DNA from: Bacillota bacterium
GTDB lineage: Bacteria; Bacillota; UBA994; UBA5500
DNA: 64,000 nt
NCBI GenBank assembly: GCA_023436245.1
Contig: JAEZJZ010000078.1
Location: 1 to 64,000, forward strand
Direction: 5' to 3'
In this document: in pieces, positions 21,878-31,658 of the stretch
How positions within the stretch are numbered: the first letter of the stretch is position 1
Layout of the letters: each line of letters starts with the position of its first letter
Translations under genes and position numbers: made by a program
The notes under the pieces: generated by a model
Database searches by the model: none
Told to the model about the DNA's origin: nothing
The model's input: the letters and a program-made list of their open reading frames with translations, nothing else

Positions 21878-21902
21878 CCCTTGGTACGCCAAGGGTTTCT
21901 TT
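21876..21902 (+). terminator. Terminator between lonB and lon
   Basis: A 9-bp stem (aacccttgg / ccaagggtt) overlaps the lonB stop codon and is followed by TCTTTCTT. Confidence 0.7.
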
Positions 21903-22009
21903 CTTGTGGTTAAATGCATTCAGGCAGGGAATCTTACCGAAAGAAGAGAATAGGAACCCGTCACCTATCAGAGAGAGATGTGACCAGCTGTAAAACGGAG
22001 GTGCTTGTC

Positions 22010-24331
22010 TTGTCCATAGTGGAGGTTCAGACTTTGCCACTCTTGCCGCTACGCGGCTATTTGGTTTTCCCATATACCATTCTCAATCTGGACGTCGGCC
22101 GGCCCCGTTCCATCGCTGCCTTGGAGCAGGCGATGATCGGTGAGGGGCAAATCATGTTGGCCGCCCAGAAGGACCTGAAGCAGGAGGAACCGACCGCAGA
22201 CGACATCTACACGGTCGGCACAATTGCACATGTGAAGCAACTGCTGAAGCTGCCTGGCGGGACGATTCGCGTCTTAGTCGAAGGCATTTCCCGTGCCCGC
22301 ATTCTCAGCTTTCAGGAAGAGGAAGCTTTCTTTGCTGTCAAGGTTGAGGTGATCACGGAAGACGATCGCGTCCTACCTGAGACATCGGCCCTGATGCGCA
22401 CCCTGATCTATGAGTTTGAACAGTATGGCAAGCTTTCCAAGAAGGTTTCGCCGGAAACGATGGTGACTATCAATGGCATTGAGGAGCCGGGGCGGCTGGC
22501 AGATGTGGTGGCATCCCACTTCAATCTCAGCATCGAGGACAAACAGGAGATCTTGGAGCGGGTGAATCCGGCTGATCGGCTGGAGAAGATGGCCAGCATT
22601 GTGGCCCGGGAGTTGGAAGTGCTTGAGCTGGAACGGAAGATTGGACTCCGGGTACGCAAGCAGATGGAGCGCAACCAGAAAGAGTACTATCTGCGCGAGC
22701 AGATGAAGGCCATTCAGAAGGAACTGGGCCAGAAGGATGAGCGCATGGCTGAGGCCGAGGAACTGCGCCAAAGGTTGCAGGCCATGGAACTGCCACCGGA
22801 GGTGCGGGAGAAGGCCCAAAAGGAGATCGAGCGGCTGGAGCAGATTCCGCCCGGAGTGGCGGAAGGCGTGGTTGTGCGTAACTACCTGGACTGGCTGCTG
22901 GCTATGCCCTGGAGTCAGACCACGGAAGATGTGTTGGATGTGGACAGGGCAGAGCGCATCCTGGATGAAGACCATTATGGTTTGGAGAAGGCCAAGACCC
23001 GCATCGTCGAGTTCCTGGCGGTACGCCAGTTGACCACGCAGATGAAGGGACCGATCATCTGCTTCGTTGGTCCACCTGGAGTGGGCAAGACATCGCTTGC
23101 CCGTTCGGTGGCGCGAGCGCTCGATCGCAAGTTCACTCGCCTTTCCTTGGGCGGCGTGCGCGACGAGGCTGAGATTCGCGGGCATCGCCGCACCTACGTT
23201 GGCGCTATGCCCGGGCGCATCATTCAAGCGTTGCGTCAGGTGGGGTCACGCAATCCGGTATTCTTGTTGGACGAGATCGACAAGATGAGCACCGATTTCC
23301 GAGGGGACCCATCTGCCGCCCTGCTGGAAGTGTTGGATCCGGAGCAGAATAGCACCTTCGCGGACCACTACTTGGAGCTGCCCTTTGATCTCTCCGGCGT
23401 GTTGTTCATCACCACCGCCAACTCCCGCTACGGCATTCCGAGGCCGCTGCTCGACCGCATGGAAGTGCTGGAGATTCCGAGCTACACCGAGGAGGAGAAA
23501 TTCCAGATTGCCAAGCGGCATCTGGTGCGCAAGCAATTGGCAGCCCACGGGCTTTCCGCCGAGCAGGCCAGAGTGAGTGATGGAGTCATTCGCAAGATCA
23601 TTCGCGAATATACCAGAGAGTCAGGTGTGCGCAATTTGGAGCGGGAGTTGGCTTCTGTTTTCCGTAAGCTGGCCAAGCAGGTGGTGCAGGGTGCATCCGG
23701 ATTGCAGTCAGTGACTAATCAGAATCTACATACCTATCTGGGGGCCGAGCGCTTCCGCTATAACCTGAAGGAGAAGCAGGATGAGGTGGGGGTGGCAACC
23801 GGCCTGGTCTGGACCGAGGTGGGTGGAGACACCGCTGCGGTCGAAGTGGCTGTGCTGCCGGGCAAGGGCAATCTCATCCTCACTGGTAAGCTGGGCGAGG
23901 TGATGCGCGAGTCGGCGCAGGCCGCATACAGCTATATCCGCTCGCGGGTGTCAGCGCTGGGCATCGACCCCGGCTTCCATCAGGAGAAGGATATCCATGT
24001 GCATGTGCCGGAGGGGGCGATTCCCAAGGATGGACCGTCTGCCGGAATCACCATAGCCAGCGCGCTTGCCTCTGCCCTTTCCGGGAAGGCAGTGCGCTCA
24101 GATGTGGCCATGACCGGTGAGGTGACGCTCCGGGGCAGGGTTCTCCCCATCGGAGGTCTCAAGGAGAAGGTGTTGGCTGCTCATCGGGCAGGCATTGCCA
24201 CCGTGGTGCTGCCTGCAGAGAATAGGCGCGATCTGGACGAACTGCCGAACAACGTACGCCGCCAGTTGCAGTTCGTCTTGGCTGATCACATGGATCAGGT
24301 GCTGGAGGCGGCACTGGTGGCCAAACAATGA
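22010..24331 (+). CDS. lon: ATP-dependent protease Lon (LonA)
   Basis: 773 aa, full length. The N-terminal LAN domain begins [19 protein letters not shown]. Walker A is [11 protein letters not shown]. The protease domain has Ser in KDGPSAGIT and Lys in [10 protein letters not shown]. The start is TTG with GGAGG 8 nt upstream; upstream in-frame codons lie outside the family alignment. It degrades misfolded and regulatory proteins in the cytosol. The stop overlaps the engB start (ATGA). Confidence 0.96.
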   Translation: MSIVEVQTLPLLPLRGYLVFPYTILNLDVGRPRSIAALEQAMIGEGQIMLAAQKDLKQEEPTADDIYTVGTIAHVKQLLKLPGGTIRVLVEGISRARILSFQEEEAFFAVKVEVITEDDRVLPETSALMRTLIYEFEQYGKLSKKVSPETMVTINGIEEPGRLADVVASHFNLSIEDKQEILERVNPADRLEKMASIVARELEVLELERKIGLRVRKQMERNQKEYYLREQMKAIQKELGQKDERMAEAEELRQRLQAMELPPEVREKAQKEIERLEQIPPGVAEGVVVRNYLDWLLAMPWSQTTEDVLDVDRAERILDEDHYGLEKAKTRIVEFLAVRQLTTQMKGPIICFVGPPGVGKTSLARSVARALDRKFTRLSLGGVRDEAEIRGHRRTYVGAMPGRIIQALRQVGSRNPVFLLDEIDKMSTDFRGDPSAALLEVLDPEQNSTFADHYLELPFDLSGVLFITTANSRYGIPRPLLDRMEVLEIPSYTEEEKFQIAKRHLVRKQLAAHGLSAEQARVSDGVIRKIIREYTRESGVRNLERELASVFRKLAKQVVQGASGLQSVTNQNLHTYLGAERFRYNLKEKQDEVGVATGLVWTEVGGDTAAVEVAVLPGKGNLILTGKLGEVMRESAQAAYSYIRSRVSALGIDPGFHQEKDIHVHVPEGAIPKDGPSAGITIASALASALSGKAVRSDVAMTGEVTLRGRVLPIGGLKEKVLAAHRAGIATVVLPAENRRDLDELPNNVRRQLQFVLADHMDQVLEAALVAKQ

Positions 24332-24939
24332 CAGCGCGGAGCGCAGTCTATGTCACCAGTGGCGTGCGGGAGGAGCATTACCCCAGCGCCGGCCTGCCCG
24401 AAATTGCACTGGTCGGGCGCTCGAATGTGGGCAAGTCTTCGTTGATCAACTCGCTGCTCAATCGGCGTAACCTGGCCCGCACCAGCAGCAACCCTGGCAA
24501 GACACGCACGGCCAATTTCTATCTGGTGAATGACAAGTTCTTTTTCGTAGATCTGCCGGGCTATGGCTATGCCAAGATTTCGCAGGGGGAGCGCAAGAGC
24601 TGGCAGAAGATGATGTCCGCCTATCTCACTGAGCGGCGAGAACTGCAACTGGTAATTCAGTTGATCGATTTCCGCCATCCCCCGACTGCCTTGGACCAGG
24701 AGATGTATGGGAGACTCATGAACCTGGACATCCCCCTGCTGGTGGTGGCCAACAAGACCGACAAGGTGAATCGGTCGCAGTGGAACTCTCAACGCCAGCA
24801 GATCTTCGCCGGGCTTCCAGGCCTAGCACCGGACCAATTGGTTCTATTTTCCACCGAAACCAAGCAGGGAAAGGATGAGGTGTGGCAGAACATCTCCGCT
24901 GTGTTGGCCAATCTATCGGTCTCTTCGACTACAGATTGA
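24328..24939 (+). CDS. engB: Ribosome biogenesis GTPase EngB/YsxC/YihA
   Basis: 203 aa TrmE-Era-EngA-YihA-family GTPase needed for 50S assembly. G1 is GRSNVGKSS (residues 30-38), G3 is [10 protein letters not shown], and G4 is ANKTDKV. Its ATG overlaps the lon stop, so translation is coupled. The lonB-lon-engB order is the same as lonB-lonA-ysxC in Bacillus. Confidence 0.97.
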   Translation: MTARSAVYVTSGVREEHYPSAGLPEIALVGRSNVGKSSLINSLLNRRNLARTSSNPGKTRTANFYLVNDKFFFVDLPGYGYAKISQGERKSWQKMMSAYLTERRELQLVIQLIDFRHPPTALDQEMYGRLMNLDIPLLVVANKTDKVNRSQWNSQRQQIFAGLPGLAPDQLVLFSTETKQGKDEVWQNISAVLANLSVSSTTD

Positions 24940-24953
24940 GGAGGAGAAAATGC

Positions 24954-25970
24954 ATGGGCGTTAAGGTAGCGCTCTTGTACAACCTGGCTGAGGAAGAGTC
25001 CCTCGGTGCGGGCGATCCCCCAGATAGCCAGGCGGAACTGGACTCAGAGCAAACGGTGTTTTCTATTCGCGAGAGCCTGCTGGCCGCCGGTCATCAGGTG
25101 CAACTGGTCGCAGGCAAACTGCCTGATCTGCTGCAACTCGCGCACGACCCCGTGGACATTGCCTTCAACATCTGCGAGGGTCGCCGGGGCCGCAACCGGG
25201 AGGCGCATGTCCCTGCCGTGCTGGAGATGTTGGACATCCCAGCAACCGGATCTGATGTGCTCACCCTGTCGGTCAGCCTGGACAAGCCGACCACCAAGAT
25301 CCTGCTGTTGCATCACCAGGTGCCAACCCCGAAGTTCCAGGTGTTCTACTCGGCCTTGGATGTGCTGGATGAAGGCCTGCAGTTTCCGCTGATGGTCAAA
25401 CCCGCGCATGAGGGGTCAAGCATGGGCATTTCCTCCAACTCGCGTGTGGCGACGGAGTCCGAGCTGCGCGAACGGGTGGCCCATGTGACTAAACACTATC
25501 ATCAGCCGGCGCTGGTGGAGGATTTCATCGTTGGCCGCGAGTTCACGGTCGGCGTGCTCGGCAATGATGAGTTGCAGACCCTGCCGGTGATGGAAATCAG
25601 CTTTGAGCATGTTCCGCCAGAGGCCAATGGCATCTACTCCTATCAATACAAGCGCGAATGGACCGATCGGCGTAATTTCCTCTGCCCGGCCCCCATCGAC
25701 GACTTCACTGCCCGTCTGCTGCAGGAGACGGCGAAGCGGGCCTATCGAGCAGTAGGGTGTCGGGACCTGGGGCGCGTGGACTTCCGCCTGAGCGCCGATG
25801 GAGTCCCCTACGTGATCGAGATCAACCCTCTGCCCGGTTTGGCTCCGGGCTACAGCGACTTCCCGGTGGCGGCAGAGGCCGGCGGCATGACCTACAGTGA
25901 GTTGATCAACCTGATCCTGGACAATGCTCTCAGGCGCTACCAAATCCATAGCCAAGCATTGCATGCATAA
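24954..25970 (+). CDS. ATP-grasp ligase, D-alanine-D-alanine ligase family
   Basis: 338 aa. The central and C-terminal ATP-grasp fold has FPLMVKPAHEGSSMGI, LVEDFIVGREFTVGVLG, and YVIEINPLPGLAPGYSDFP, with the metal-binding Glu and Asn in EINPLPG. The N-terminal half (VDIAFNICEGRRGRNREAHVPA) diverges from true Ddl, which reads FN(V/L)LHG at this place. It may be a Ddl paralogue or a ligase for another carboxylate. It starts 15 nt after engB with GAGGAGG and is probably in the same transcript. Confidence 0.8.
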   Translation: MGVKVALLYNLAEEESLGAGDPPDSQAELDSEQTVFSIRESLLAAGHQVQLVAGKLPDLLQLAHDPVDIAFNICEGRRGRNREAHVPAVLEMLDIPATGSDVLTLSVSLDKPTTKILLLHHQVPTPKFQVFYSALDVLDEGLQFPLMVKPAHEGSSMGISSNSRVATESELRERVAHVTKHYHQPALVEDFIVGREFTVGVLGNDELQTLPVMEISFEHVPPEANGIYSYQYKREWTDRRNFLCPAPIDDFTARLLQETAKRAYRAVGCRDLGRVDFRLSADGVPYVIEINPLPGLAPGYSDFPVAAEAGGMTYSELINLILDNALRRYQIHSQALHA

Positions 25971-25974
25971 GGTG

Positions 25975-26003
25975 AACACCCGCGGCGGAGGCCGCGGGTG
26001 TTT
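25975..26003 (+). terminator. Terminator of the lon-engB-ligase transcript
   Basis: A 12-bp stem (aacacccgcggc / gccgcgggtgtt) with a GGAG loop is followed by TTTGTGT. Confidence 0.8.
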
Positions 26004-26045
26004 GTGTCAGGTGTCTCCCTGGGACACTCAGCGCTAAGGCGCTAC

Positions 26046-26264
26046 TCAGAGCAACTGACCATTCACCAACAACCGACCTTCGTTGGCGCATTGCGTCAGC
26101 CAGTAGAGTGGCATCAGGCGAAATCCCTCCGGGGCATTCACCTTCACCATATTGCCGTCAATGGAAAGAACACGGTAGCCGGCCTTGTTGCCTGACAGTT
26201 GCTCGGCCTCCATGGCAATTAGGTCATCGACTCGTAGTAAGCCACGCAGCTTCTGTTGATCCAT
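26046..26264 (-). CDS. Small hypothetical protein
   Basis: 72 aa, not recognised. It starts MDQQKLRGLLRVDDLIAMEAEQLSG and continues with short beta-like segments (YRVLSIDGNMVKVNAPEGFRLMP). It has no signal peptide, membrane segment or cysteine-rich motif apart from one Cys. ATG at 26264 follows AAGGGGTGG, which supports real translation. It lies 96 nt downstream of the substrate-binding protein gene on the same strand and may share its transcript. Confidence 0.55.
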   Translation of the reverse strand: MDQQKLRGLLRVDDLIAMEAEQLSGNKAGYRVLSIDGNMVKVNAPEGFRLMPLYWLTQCANEGRLLVNGQLL

Positions 26265-26360
26265 TGCATCCACCCCTTGCCCTTTTGACAAGACTGTTCG
26301 CCGCCAAGCGGGCAGGCACCTGCAGGCGGAGCGGCCTGCGCAGCCCGCCAATTGCAGTTT

Positions 26361-27368
26361 TCACTTGGCACTTTCAACTGCCCTGGCTGCAAAGGTGGAG
26401 TTGAGCAGTTGTTCGCTGCTCACTGCCCGTTCCAGCCGGTCGGTGACGATCATCAGTTGCTGTAGGTGCTCGACCAGCTCCGGCTCAATCACCGGAGTGG
26501 TGGCCCACACCCCGAGCCGTCGATAGTGCTCGACTGCGGAAGCCAGGAGGACCAGTTCGGTGCCGGGAAAGGACGGGGTGATCGCCTTTGCCACTTCCAG
26601 AGCAGGTTGTGACTGCATCCAGCGTTGCGCCTGGGTGATGGCGTTGGCAAATCTCTGCAGGACCTCCGGTTTCTCCTTGATCATCTGCGCTGTCGTATGG
26701 TAAGCAGCCAGGGGCAGGCGCCTGGCCTGACCCGCGAGAGATGCGGCCAAGTATCCGACTCCCGCTTCGACCAGCGCAGTTGTGTCTGGTTCCAGCGTCT
26801 GCACGTAGTCCCCAGTGCCATTGGCGAAGACCCTGGCCGCGGAGGATCGCGCGACGTTGTCCAGAACCTGCGCATCCAAGACATCCCTCTCCCGCAAGGA
26901 CGCATCGAGCGCCAATCTCGATGCGTGCGCTGGCTCTCCGCCGATAATCGCTTTGCCGGATAACGTCTGCCAATCGAAACCGGCTGGTTCTGGAGAGCGG
27001 GCGATTAAGGAGCTACCATCGCGTTGACAGAGCAAGGCGAAGGCAGTAGGCGCCAACTTGTCCCCTTGCTTCATGGCCAACACTGCCTGCTCGACCGAAA
27101 ACAGCGAGATTTCTGCCTGGCAGGTGGAAAGCATAGCGGCTCCGGCAGCGTCTCCAGCCGCCACCTGCAGATGCACATTCAGCCCTTGATCTGTGAAATA
27201 GTTATTATGTAGGGCCACATATTGGGGAGCATAGTAGACGGAGTGCATGGCCTCAGTCAGGGACAGGTCCTCCAAGGGTCGTTGCTCGCCGTGGCCCATT
27301 AACCAGCAGGCAGTGCCGGCGATAACGATGACCACCATCAGAAGTGCGATCAGTAGACGCTTGCGCAC
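26361..27368 (-). CDS. NMT1/SsuA-type ABC transporter substrate-binding protein
   Basis: 335 aa from GTG, 10 nt after AAAGGAGG. An N-terminal hydrophobic segment (LLIALLMVVIVIAGTAC) could be a signal anchor or lipoprotein signal. The periplasmic-binding fold of the taurine/thiamine-precursor class is visible: YYAPQYVALHNNYFTDQGLNV, VAAGDAAGAAMLSTCQAEISLFSVEQA, and AAYHTTAQMIKEKPEVLQRFANAI. The ligand is unknown. No permease or ATPase gene is adjacent, which is unusual for this family. Confidence 0.82.
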   Translation of the reverse strand: MRKRLLIALLMVVIVIAGTACWLMGHGEQRPLEDLSLTEAMHSVYYAPQYVALHNNYFTDQGLNVHLQVAAGDAAGAAMLSTCQAEISLFSVEQAVLAMKQGDKLAPTAFALLCQRDGSSLIARSPEPAGFDWQTLSGKAIIGGEPAHASRLALDASLRERDVLDAQVLDNVARSSAARVFANGTGDYVQTLEPDTTALVEAGVGYLAASLAGQARRLPLAAYHTTAQMIKEKPEVLQRFANAITQAQRWMQSQPALEVAKAITPSFPGTELVLLASAVEHYRRLGVWATTPVIEPELVEHLQQLMIVTDRLERAVSSEQLLNSTFAARAVESAK

Positions 27369-27447
27369 GGAGTAGATACCTCCTTTATCCGACTTGTTAG
27401 CACACTGCAGTATATGCAGGAACAAGCGGGGACGTGTCCTAATAATG

Positions 27448-27509
27448 TACAAACTGATTCTCGCAAGCGAGAATCACTTGATTTAGATCGCAGTTCACGG
27501 AACTGCTGG
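27448..27509 (+). repeat. Dispersed double-hairpin repeat, copy B
   Basis: Hairpin gattctcg / cgagaatc (27456-27475), core ACTTGATTTAGATCGC, then hairpin cagttc / gaactg. It is followed immediately by copy C, with a 62-bp period that starts at TACAAACTGAT. Confidence 0.8.
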
Positions 27510-27614
27510 TACAAACTGATCTCGGCAAGCGAGAATCACTTGATTTAGATCGCGGTTCTCCAGCGGTTCTCCAGCAGTTCTCCAGCAGTTCTCCAGCAGT
27601 TCTCCGAACTGCTG
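27510..27614 (+). repeat. Dispersed double-hairpin repeat, copy C, with 11-bp tandem expansion
   Basis: It starts like copy B (TACAAACTGATCTCGGCAAGC...) and keeps the core ACTTGATTTAGATCGC. The second hairpin arm is expanded into about five 11-bp units of the form RGTTCTCCAGC (27554-27604) before closing with GAACTGCTG. Confidence 0.8.
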
Positions 27615-27770
27615 AGATATTTGACCCTTGCGTTGCACGAGATATTCTGTATACAATGTTCTTGAACAGGTAGATAAGTGCATCTGTTTCCACACGTCTT
27701 TTCGACCTACCGACCAGCAGCAAGAAAGCGCTGACCGATCGGTTTACTAAACGCGAGAGGTGAAATTGCT

Positions 27771-29165
27771 TTGGCTGAGAAACGCGTACAGATTATGGAT
27801 ACGACACTGCGTGATGGACATCAGTCTCTCTGGGCCACCCGGATGAAGAGCGAAGACATGATTCCGGTGATGGAGATGATGGACCAGGTTGGCTTCGCCG
27901 CCATTGAGATGTGGGGAGGGGCCACCTTCGACTCTTGTTTGCGCTACCTGAATGAAGATCCGTGGGAACGCTTGCGCACTTTCCGTAAGCGGATGCCAAA
28001 CACCAAGCTGCAGATGTTGCTGCGCGGTCAGAACTTGGTAGGTTATCGTCACTATCCGGATGACGTGGTCATTGCCTTCGTGAAGAAGGCGATCGAAAAT
28101 GGCATCGACGTGATGCGCATCTTCGACGGTTTGAACGACATCCGCAACATGGAACTGCCGATCCGAGTGGCCAAAGAGGCTGGCGCACACGTGCAGGGCA
28201 CGGTTGTTTACACCATCAGCCCGGTACACAACTTCGACACGTATGTGACTGTCGCCAAGCAGTTGCTGGAACGAGGTGTTGACTCCCTCTGTGTCAAAGA
28301 CATGGCCGGCATCCTGTCACCGTTTGAAGCCTTTGATCTGATCAAGCACCTGAAGAAGTTTGTGAACGTGCCGATTCAGTTGCACACCCACTACACCAGC
28401 GGCATGGCCAGCATGACTTACCTGAAGGCCATTGAGGCGGGAGTGGATATCATCGACTGCGCTCAGTCTCCTTTGGCGCTTGGTACCTCCCAGCCGGCGA
28501 CTGAATCGATGGTGGCCGTGCTGCAGGGCACTCCCTATGACACCGGTCTCGATCTCAAGTTGCTCAGCGATATTTCTGAGCAAATGAAGATCGTGAAGAA
28601 GAAGTATCCACAAGCTCAGAATGCCGACGTCTATCAGGTGGACGCTAATGTGCTGCGCTACCAGATGCCTGGCGGGATGATCAGTAACTTCATCTCCCAG
28701 CTCGGCAGCCAGCTCGACCGTCTGCCGGAAGTGCTGCAGGAAGTGCCGCGTGTGCGTGAAGATCTGGGCTTCCCACCGCTGGTTACTCCCTTCAGTCAGA
28801 TGGTTGGTGCGCAGTCCATGCTGAACGTTGTCGGCGGCGGCCGCTACAAGATGGTCTCCAACGAGGTAAAGAACTATCTGATGGGCCTTTACGGACAGGC
28901 TCCCGGTCCCATCGATGAGCAGTTCCGCCGCAGCATCATTGGTGACGCCAAAGTGATCACCGTCCGTCCGGCTGACGTACTCGAACCCGAGATGGACACT
29001 GCCAAGCAAGACATCGCGTTGTACATGGAACAGGAAGAGGATGTGCTCTCCTACGCACTGTTCCCGCCGGTGGCGATGAAGTTCCTGAAGGAACGAGAAG
29101 CTCGCAAATACAACCTGGACTACGATTTGGCCGAGAAGGCCAAGCGTGAGGGGTACCCAGTCTAG
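27771..29165 (+). CDS. Biotin-dependent carboxyltransferase subunit (pyruvate carboxylase B / oxaloacetate decarboxylase alpha type)
   Basis: 464 aa. A HMGL-like TIM barrel (about 1-280) has MDTTLRDGHQSLWATR, the metal-binding HTHYTSGMA, and the catalytic Lys in CVKDMAGIL. The conserved carboxylase domain follows (PGGMISNF). It transfers CO2 between carboxybiotin and pyruvate/oxaloacetate. The chain ends before any biotinyl domain, so the biotin carrier and carboxylase or decarboxylase partners must be encoded elsewhere. They would decide whether it is PycB, OadA or the transcarboxylase 5S subunit. The start is TTG after GAGAGGTGA. Confidence 0.9.
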   Translation: MAEKRVQIMDTTLRDGHQSLWATRMKSEDMIPVMEMMDQVGFAAIEMWGGATFDSCLRYLNEDPWERLRTFRKRMPNTKLQMLLRGQNLVGYRHYPDDVVIAFVKKAIENGIDVMRIFDGLNDIRNMELPIRVAKEAGAHVQGTVVYTISPVHNFDTYVTVAKQLLERGVDSLCVKDMAGILSPFEAFDLIKHLKKFVNVPIQLHTHYTSGMASMTYLKAIEAGVDIIDCAQSPLALGTSQPATESMVAVLQGTPYDTGLDLKLLSDISEQMKIVKKKYPQAQNADVYQVDANVLRYQMPGGMISNFISQLGSQLDRLPEVLQEVPRVREDLGFPPLVTPFSQMVGAQSMLNVVGGGRYKMVSNEVKNYLMGLYGQAPGPIDEQFRRSIIGDAKVITVRPADVLEPEMDTAKQDIALYMEQEEDVLSYALFPPVAMKFLKEREARKYNLDYDLAEKAKREGYPV

Positions 29166-29178
29166 CATGGGGGGACTT

Positions 29179-29205
29179 GGGGAAGCAGGAGACTGCTTCC
29201 CCTTT
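29179..29205 (+). terminator. Terminator of the carboxyltransferase gene
   Basis: A 10-bp stem (ggggaagcag / ctgcttcccc) with a GAGA loop, followed by TTTCTT. Confidence 0.8.
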
Positions 29206-29283
29206 CTTATGTGCATGCTATCGCATTAACAATTGAAATAGCGGTAGAATATGGGTGGCGAGCAGCCAGACAGGGGGAAAATC

Positions 29284-30579
29284 ATGAATTATCAACAGGC
29301 ACTTGATTACATAGCGTCCTTTGGGCGATTTGGTAGCCGGCCGGGTCTTGAGCGGATGCTTTGGTTGCTTGAGCGGCTGGATCACCCCGAACGAAGCATG
29401 CGGTTTGTGCACGTGGCCGGCACCAACGGCAAAGGTTCCACCACGGCTTTTGTGCATGGAATTCTGCAGGCAGCAGGATACCGGGTGGGTATGTTCACCT
29501 CACCTTATCTCGAAGCATTCACCAACCGCATCGGCGTAAACGGGCAGGACATCGACCAAGGCAAATTGGCCAGTTTGGTCCTGCGGCTACAGCCATTGCT
29601 GGATGAGATCAACGCCAGCGAACTGGGCCCAATCACCCAGTTTGAGGTGACCACTGCCCTGGCGTTATGCTACTACCGGGAGACTCGGGTGGATCTGGTA
29701 GTTTGGGAAGTCGGTTTGGGCGGCCGATTGGATGCCACCAATGTGGTCACTCCATTGGTCAGCGTGATCACCAACATTGGCATGGATCACACTGAGGTGT
29801 TGGGCAACACTCTTGCCGAAATTGCGGGGGAAAAGGCGGGCATCATCAAGCGGGGAGTCCCCTTGGTCACTGCGGTGGAGGAGGACGAGGCATGGCAGGT
29901 GATTGCGGGACAGGCAACGGATCTACATGCCCCCGTCTGGCGTCTGGGGCACGACTTCCACTATGCACGTCAGGAGTTTGGCATAGATGGACAATCATTC
30001 TCCTATCGCGATCAAGCAGGGGATACCATGCGGTTTAGCATTTTGCTCCTCGGAGAACATCAATGTCGGAACGCCGCGCTGGCTGTGGCCGCCGTCCGGC
30101 AACTGGAGCAACTTGGCCTTTGTATCAGCCCTGAGGCCTACGCAGACGGCCTGAAGCATACCCGGTGGCCCGGAAGACTGGAGATCATGTCCCGCCAGCC
30201 CTTTGTCCTGGTGGATGGAGCTCATAATCCGCATGGCACCAGGGTGCTGCGGCAGGCACTGCTCGATTACTTCCCAGGCAGAAAGCTGGTGATGGTGCTA
30301 GGCATACTCAAGGACAAGGAACGCCAGGAGATGTTCGGCCATTTGCTGCCGCTGGCCTCTCGGGTGTTGTTTACCGCTCCGCAGTACGGCAGAGCAACCG
30401 ACCCGGAGACATTGCTGCAGGAGGCCGCTGCTTTCGTTGTTCCAGCGACTACGACTGCCTCCGTGCCAGAGGCGATAGACCAGGCTTTGGACGGTCTGGC
30501 TACCGATGAGGTCTTGCTGATTGCCGGGTCGCTCTACACGGTGGCGGAGGCCCGAGAGCACCTGAAGCAGCTTCTCTAG
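29284..30579 (+). CDS. folC: Folylpolyglutamate synthase / dihydrofolate synthase
   Basis: 431 aa Mur-ligase-family enzyme that adds glutamate to folates. The P-loop is VAGTNGKGSTTAF. Other family motifs are TSPYLEAFTNRIGVNG, VGLGGRLDATNVV, TNIGMDHTEVLG, and VDGAHNPHG. ATG at 29284 follows AGGGGG. It is monocistronic, with a terminator downstream. Confidence 0.95.
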   Translation: MNYQQALDYIASFGRFGSRPGLERMLWLLERLDHPERSMRFVHVAGTNGKGSTTAFVHGILQAAGYRVGMFTSPYLEAFTNRIGVNGQDIDQGKLASLVLRLQPLLDEINASELGPITQFEVTTALALCYYRETRVDLVVWEVGLGGRLDATNVVTPLVSVITNIGMDHTEVLGNTLAEIAGEKAGIIKRGVPLVTAVEEDEAWQVIAGQATDLHAPVWRLGHDFHYARQEFGIDGQSFSYRDQAGDTMRFSILLLGEHQCRNAALAVAAVRQLEQLGLCISPEAYADGLKHTRWPGRLEIMSRQPFVLVDGAHNPHGTRVLRQALLDYFPGRKLVMVLGILKDKERQEMFGHLLPLASRVLFTAPQYGRATDPETLLQEAAAFVVPATTTASVPEAIDQALDGLATDEVLLIAGSLYTVAEAREHLKQLL

Positions 30580-30617
30580 ATATTGTGGGACAGGTGGATG
30601 GTTCGTTGTCCCAGGTC

Positions 30618-30649
30618 AAGGAGGTTCGCGAGACGCGAGCCTCCTTTCT
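30618..30649 (+). terminator. Terminator of folC
   Basis: A 13-bp stem (aaggaggttcgcg / cgcgagcctcctt, one G-U) with an AGA loop and TTTCTC tail. Confidence 0.8.
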
Positions 30650-30741
30650 CGTTCGGTGACAGTCTGGTTGATCAATTGTCGAAATGCAGGAGTCTGCGCG
30701 TCTTTGCCGAACTCCTTAGGGGATAGCTGGAGGTGAATGAC

Positions 30742-31593
30742 ATGCGACGCAGATCTAGGCGGCGGAAGAAGAAATCCGGTCGGTTGATCGGTACGTTCGT
30801 CCTGGTAGGCCTGCTGGCGATCGGCTGCGGCTGGATGATCAACCGCTTGATCGTGCAAGGCTACCTCTTCCGTCCAGCGATAGTTCAGGATGATCCAGAC
30901 CTCTCAGACTTACCGTCTGTTGACCCGCCCGTGCAGTCAGAGGGAGACGATGATCCGGCTCCGGTCACCGCAGCGCAGTTGCAGATGCGGCCTTTTCGGT
31001 TCTACCTAGTCCAGGTGGGTGCTCTCGCTAATGAAAGCAGTGCCTCCAGCTTGGTGCAGCGCCTTGAGGCAGAAGGTTATCCCGGAGCGTACATGAAGGA
31101 AGGGCAATACTACAAAGTTTTTGCTGGCATATACTCGCAGAAGGAGGCAGCTGATGCTATCGGCCAGATGCTTGAGCAGCACAAACATGATTTTTATGTC
31201 AAGGAAGTAGCACTGGTGGGCATTGATGCACAGGTGACCGGCAGCAGCGCCTCTTACGCTGCGGACGCGCAAGAGGAACTGGCGGCGATTGATGTCGCCT
31301 TTGCCGAGCTATTGGCGGCCTCTTCCGTAGACAGCGCTAAGGCCCTGGCGCTCAAGCAACAGGTAGACAAGGCGCACGAGCGCCTCTCAGCGCTTTCACC
31401 CAGCGAGGAGATGGTTCCATACCATTCTGCACTGTTAGATGCTTGTGCAGAGCTCTTAGCTGCGGTCAACCAGTTGAACACTTACTTGGATAGCAATGAT
31501 CAATCTGATTTGCTGCAAACCAGCAGCTCTTTGATGGATTTTGCCCTGGGATACCAAAGAGTGCAGTCAATTATTCACGACATATTGAATTAA
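30742..31593 (+). CDS. Membrane-anchored SPOR-domain protein
   Basis: 283 aa. A basic N-terminus (RRRSRRRKKKSGR) precedes one membrane segment (LIGTFVLVGLLAIGCGWMI). A SPOR-like domain lies at about 85-155 (FYLVQVGALANESSASSLVQRLEAEGYPGAYM... YYKVFAGIYSQKEAAD). A helical C-terminal half follows. SPOR domains bind denuded peptidoglycan at septa or during engulfment. ATG at 30742 was chosen because GGAGG stands 8 nt upstream. Confidence 0.85.
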   Translation: MRRRSRRRKKKSGRLIGTFVLVGLLAIGCGWMINRLIVQGYLFRPAIVQDDPDLSDLPSVDPPVQSEGDDDPAPVTAAQLQMRPFRFYLVQVGALANESSASSLVQRLEAEGYPGAYMKEGQYYKVFAGIYSQKEAADAIGQMLEQHKHDFYVKEVALVGIDAQVTGSSASYAADAQEELAAIDVAFAELLAASSVDSAKALALKQQVDKAHERLSALSPSEEMVPYHSALLDACAELLAAVNQLNTYLDSNDQSDLLQTSSSLMDFALGYQRVQSIIHDILN

Positions 31594-31598
31594 CTGCG

Positions 31599-31627
31599 TT
31601 GGAGTGGAAAATATAGCATGGTATAAT
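31599..31627 (+). promoter_or_regulatory. Promoter of the DRTGG/HydS-like cluster
   Basis: TTGGAG (31599-31604), a 17-bp spacer, TATAAT (31622-31627) with an extended TGG, 31 nt before the first gene. Confidence 0.75.
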
Positions 31628-31658
31628 TGGGTGAATTCTTGGAGGAGGCTGAAAGCTG

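Larger units (their letters stand above)
27369..27770. other. Intergenic region between divergent genes
   Basis: 402 bp between the substrate-binding protein gene (minus) and the carboxyltransferase gene (plus). It holds repeat copies B and C. No coding sequence is supported. A TACAAT-like -10 near 27652 could serve the carboxyltransferase gene, but its -35 is poor. Confidence 0.6.

Noticed and set aside
27448..27614. Tandem repeats considered as a CRISPR array
   Set aside because: The repeats are hairpin elements without unique spacers of constant length, and no cas gene is in the window.
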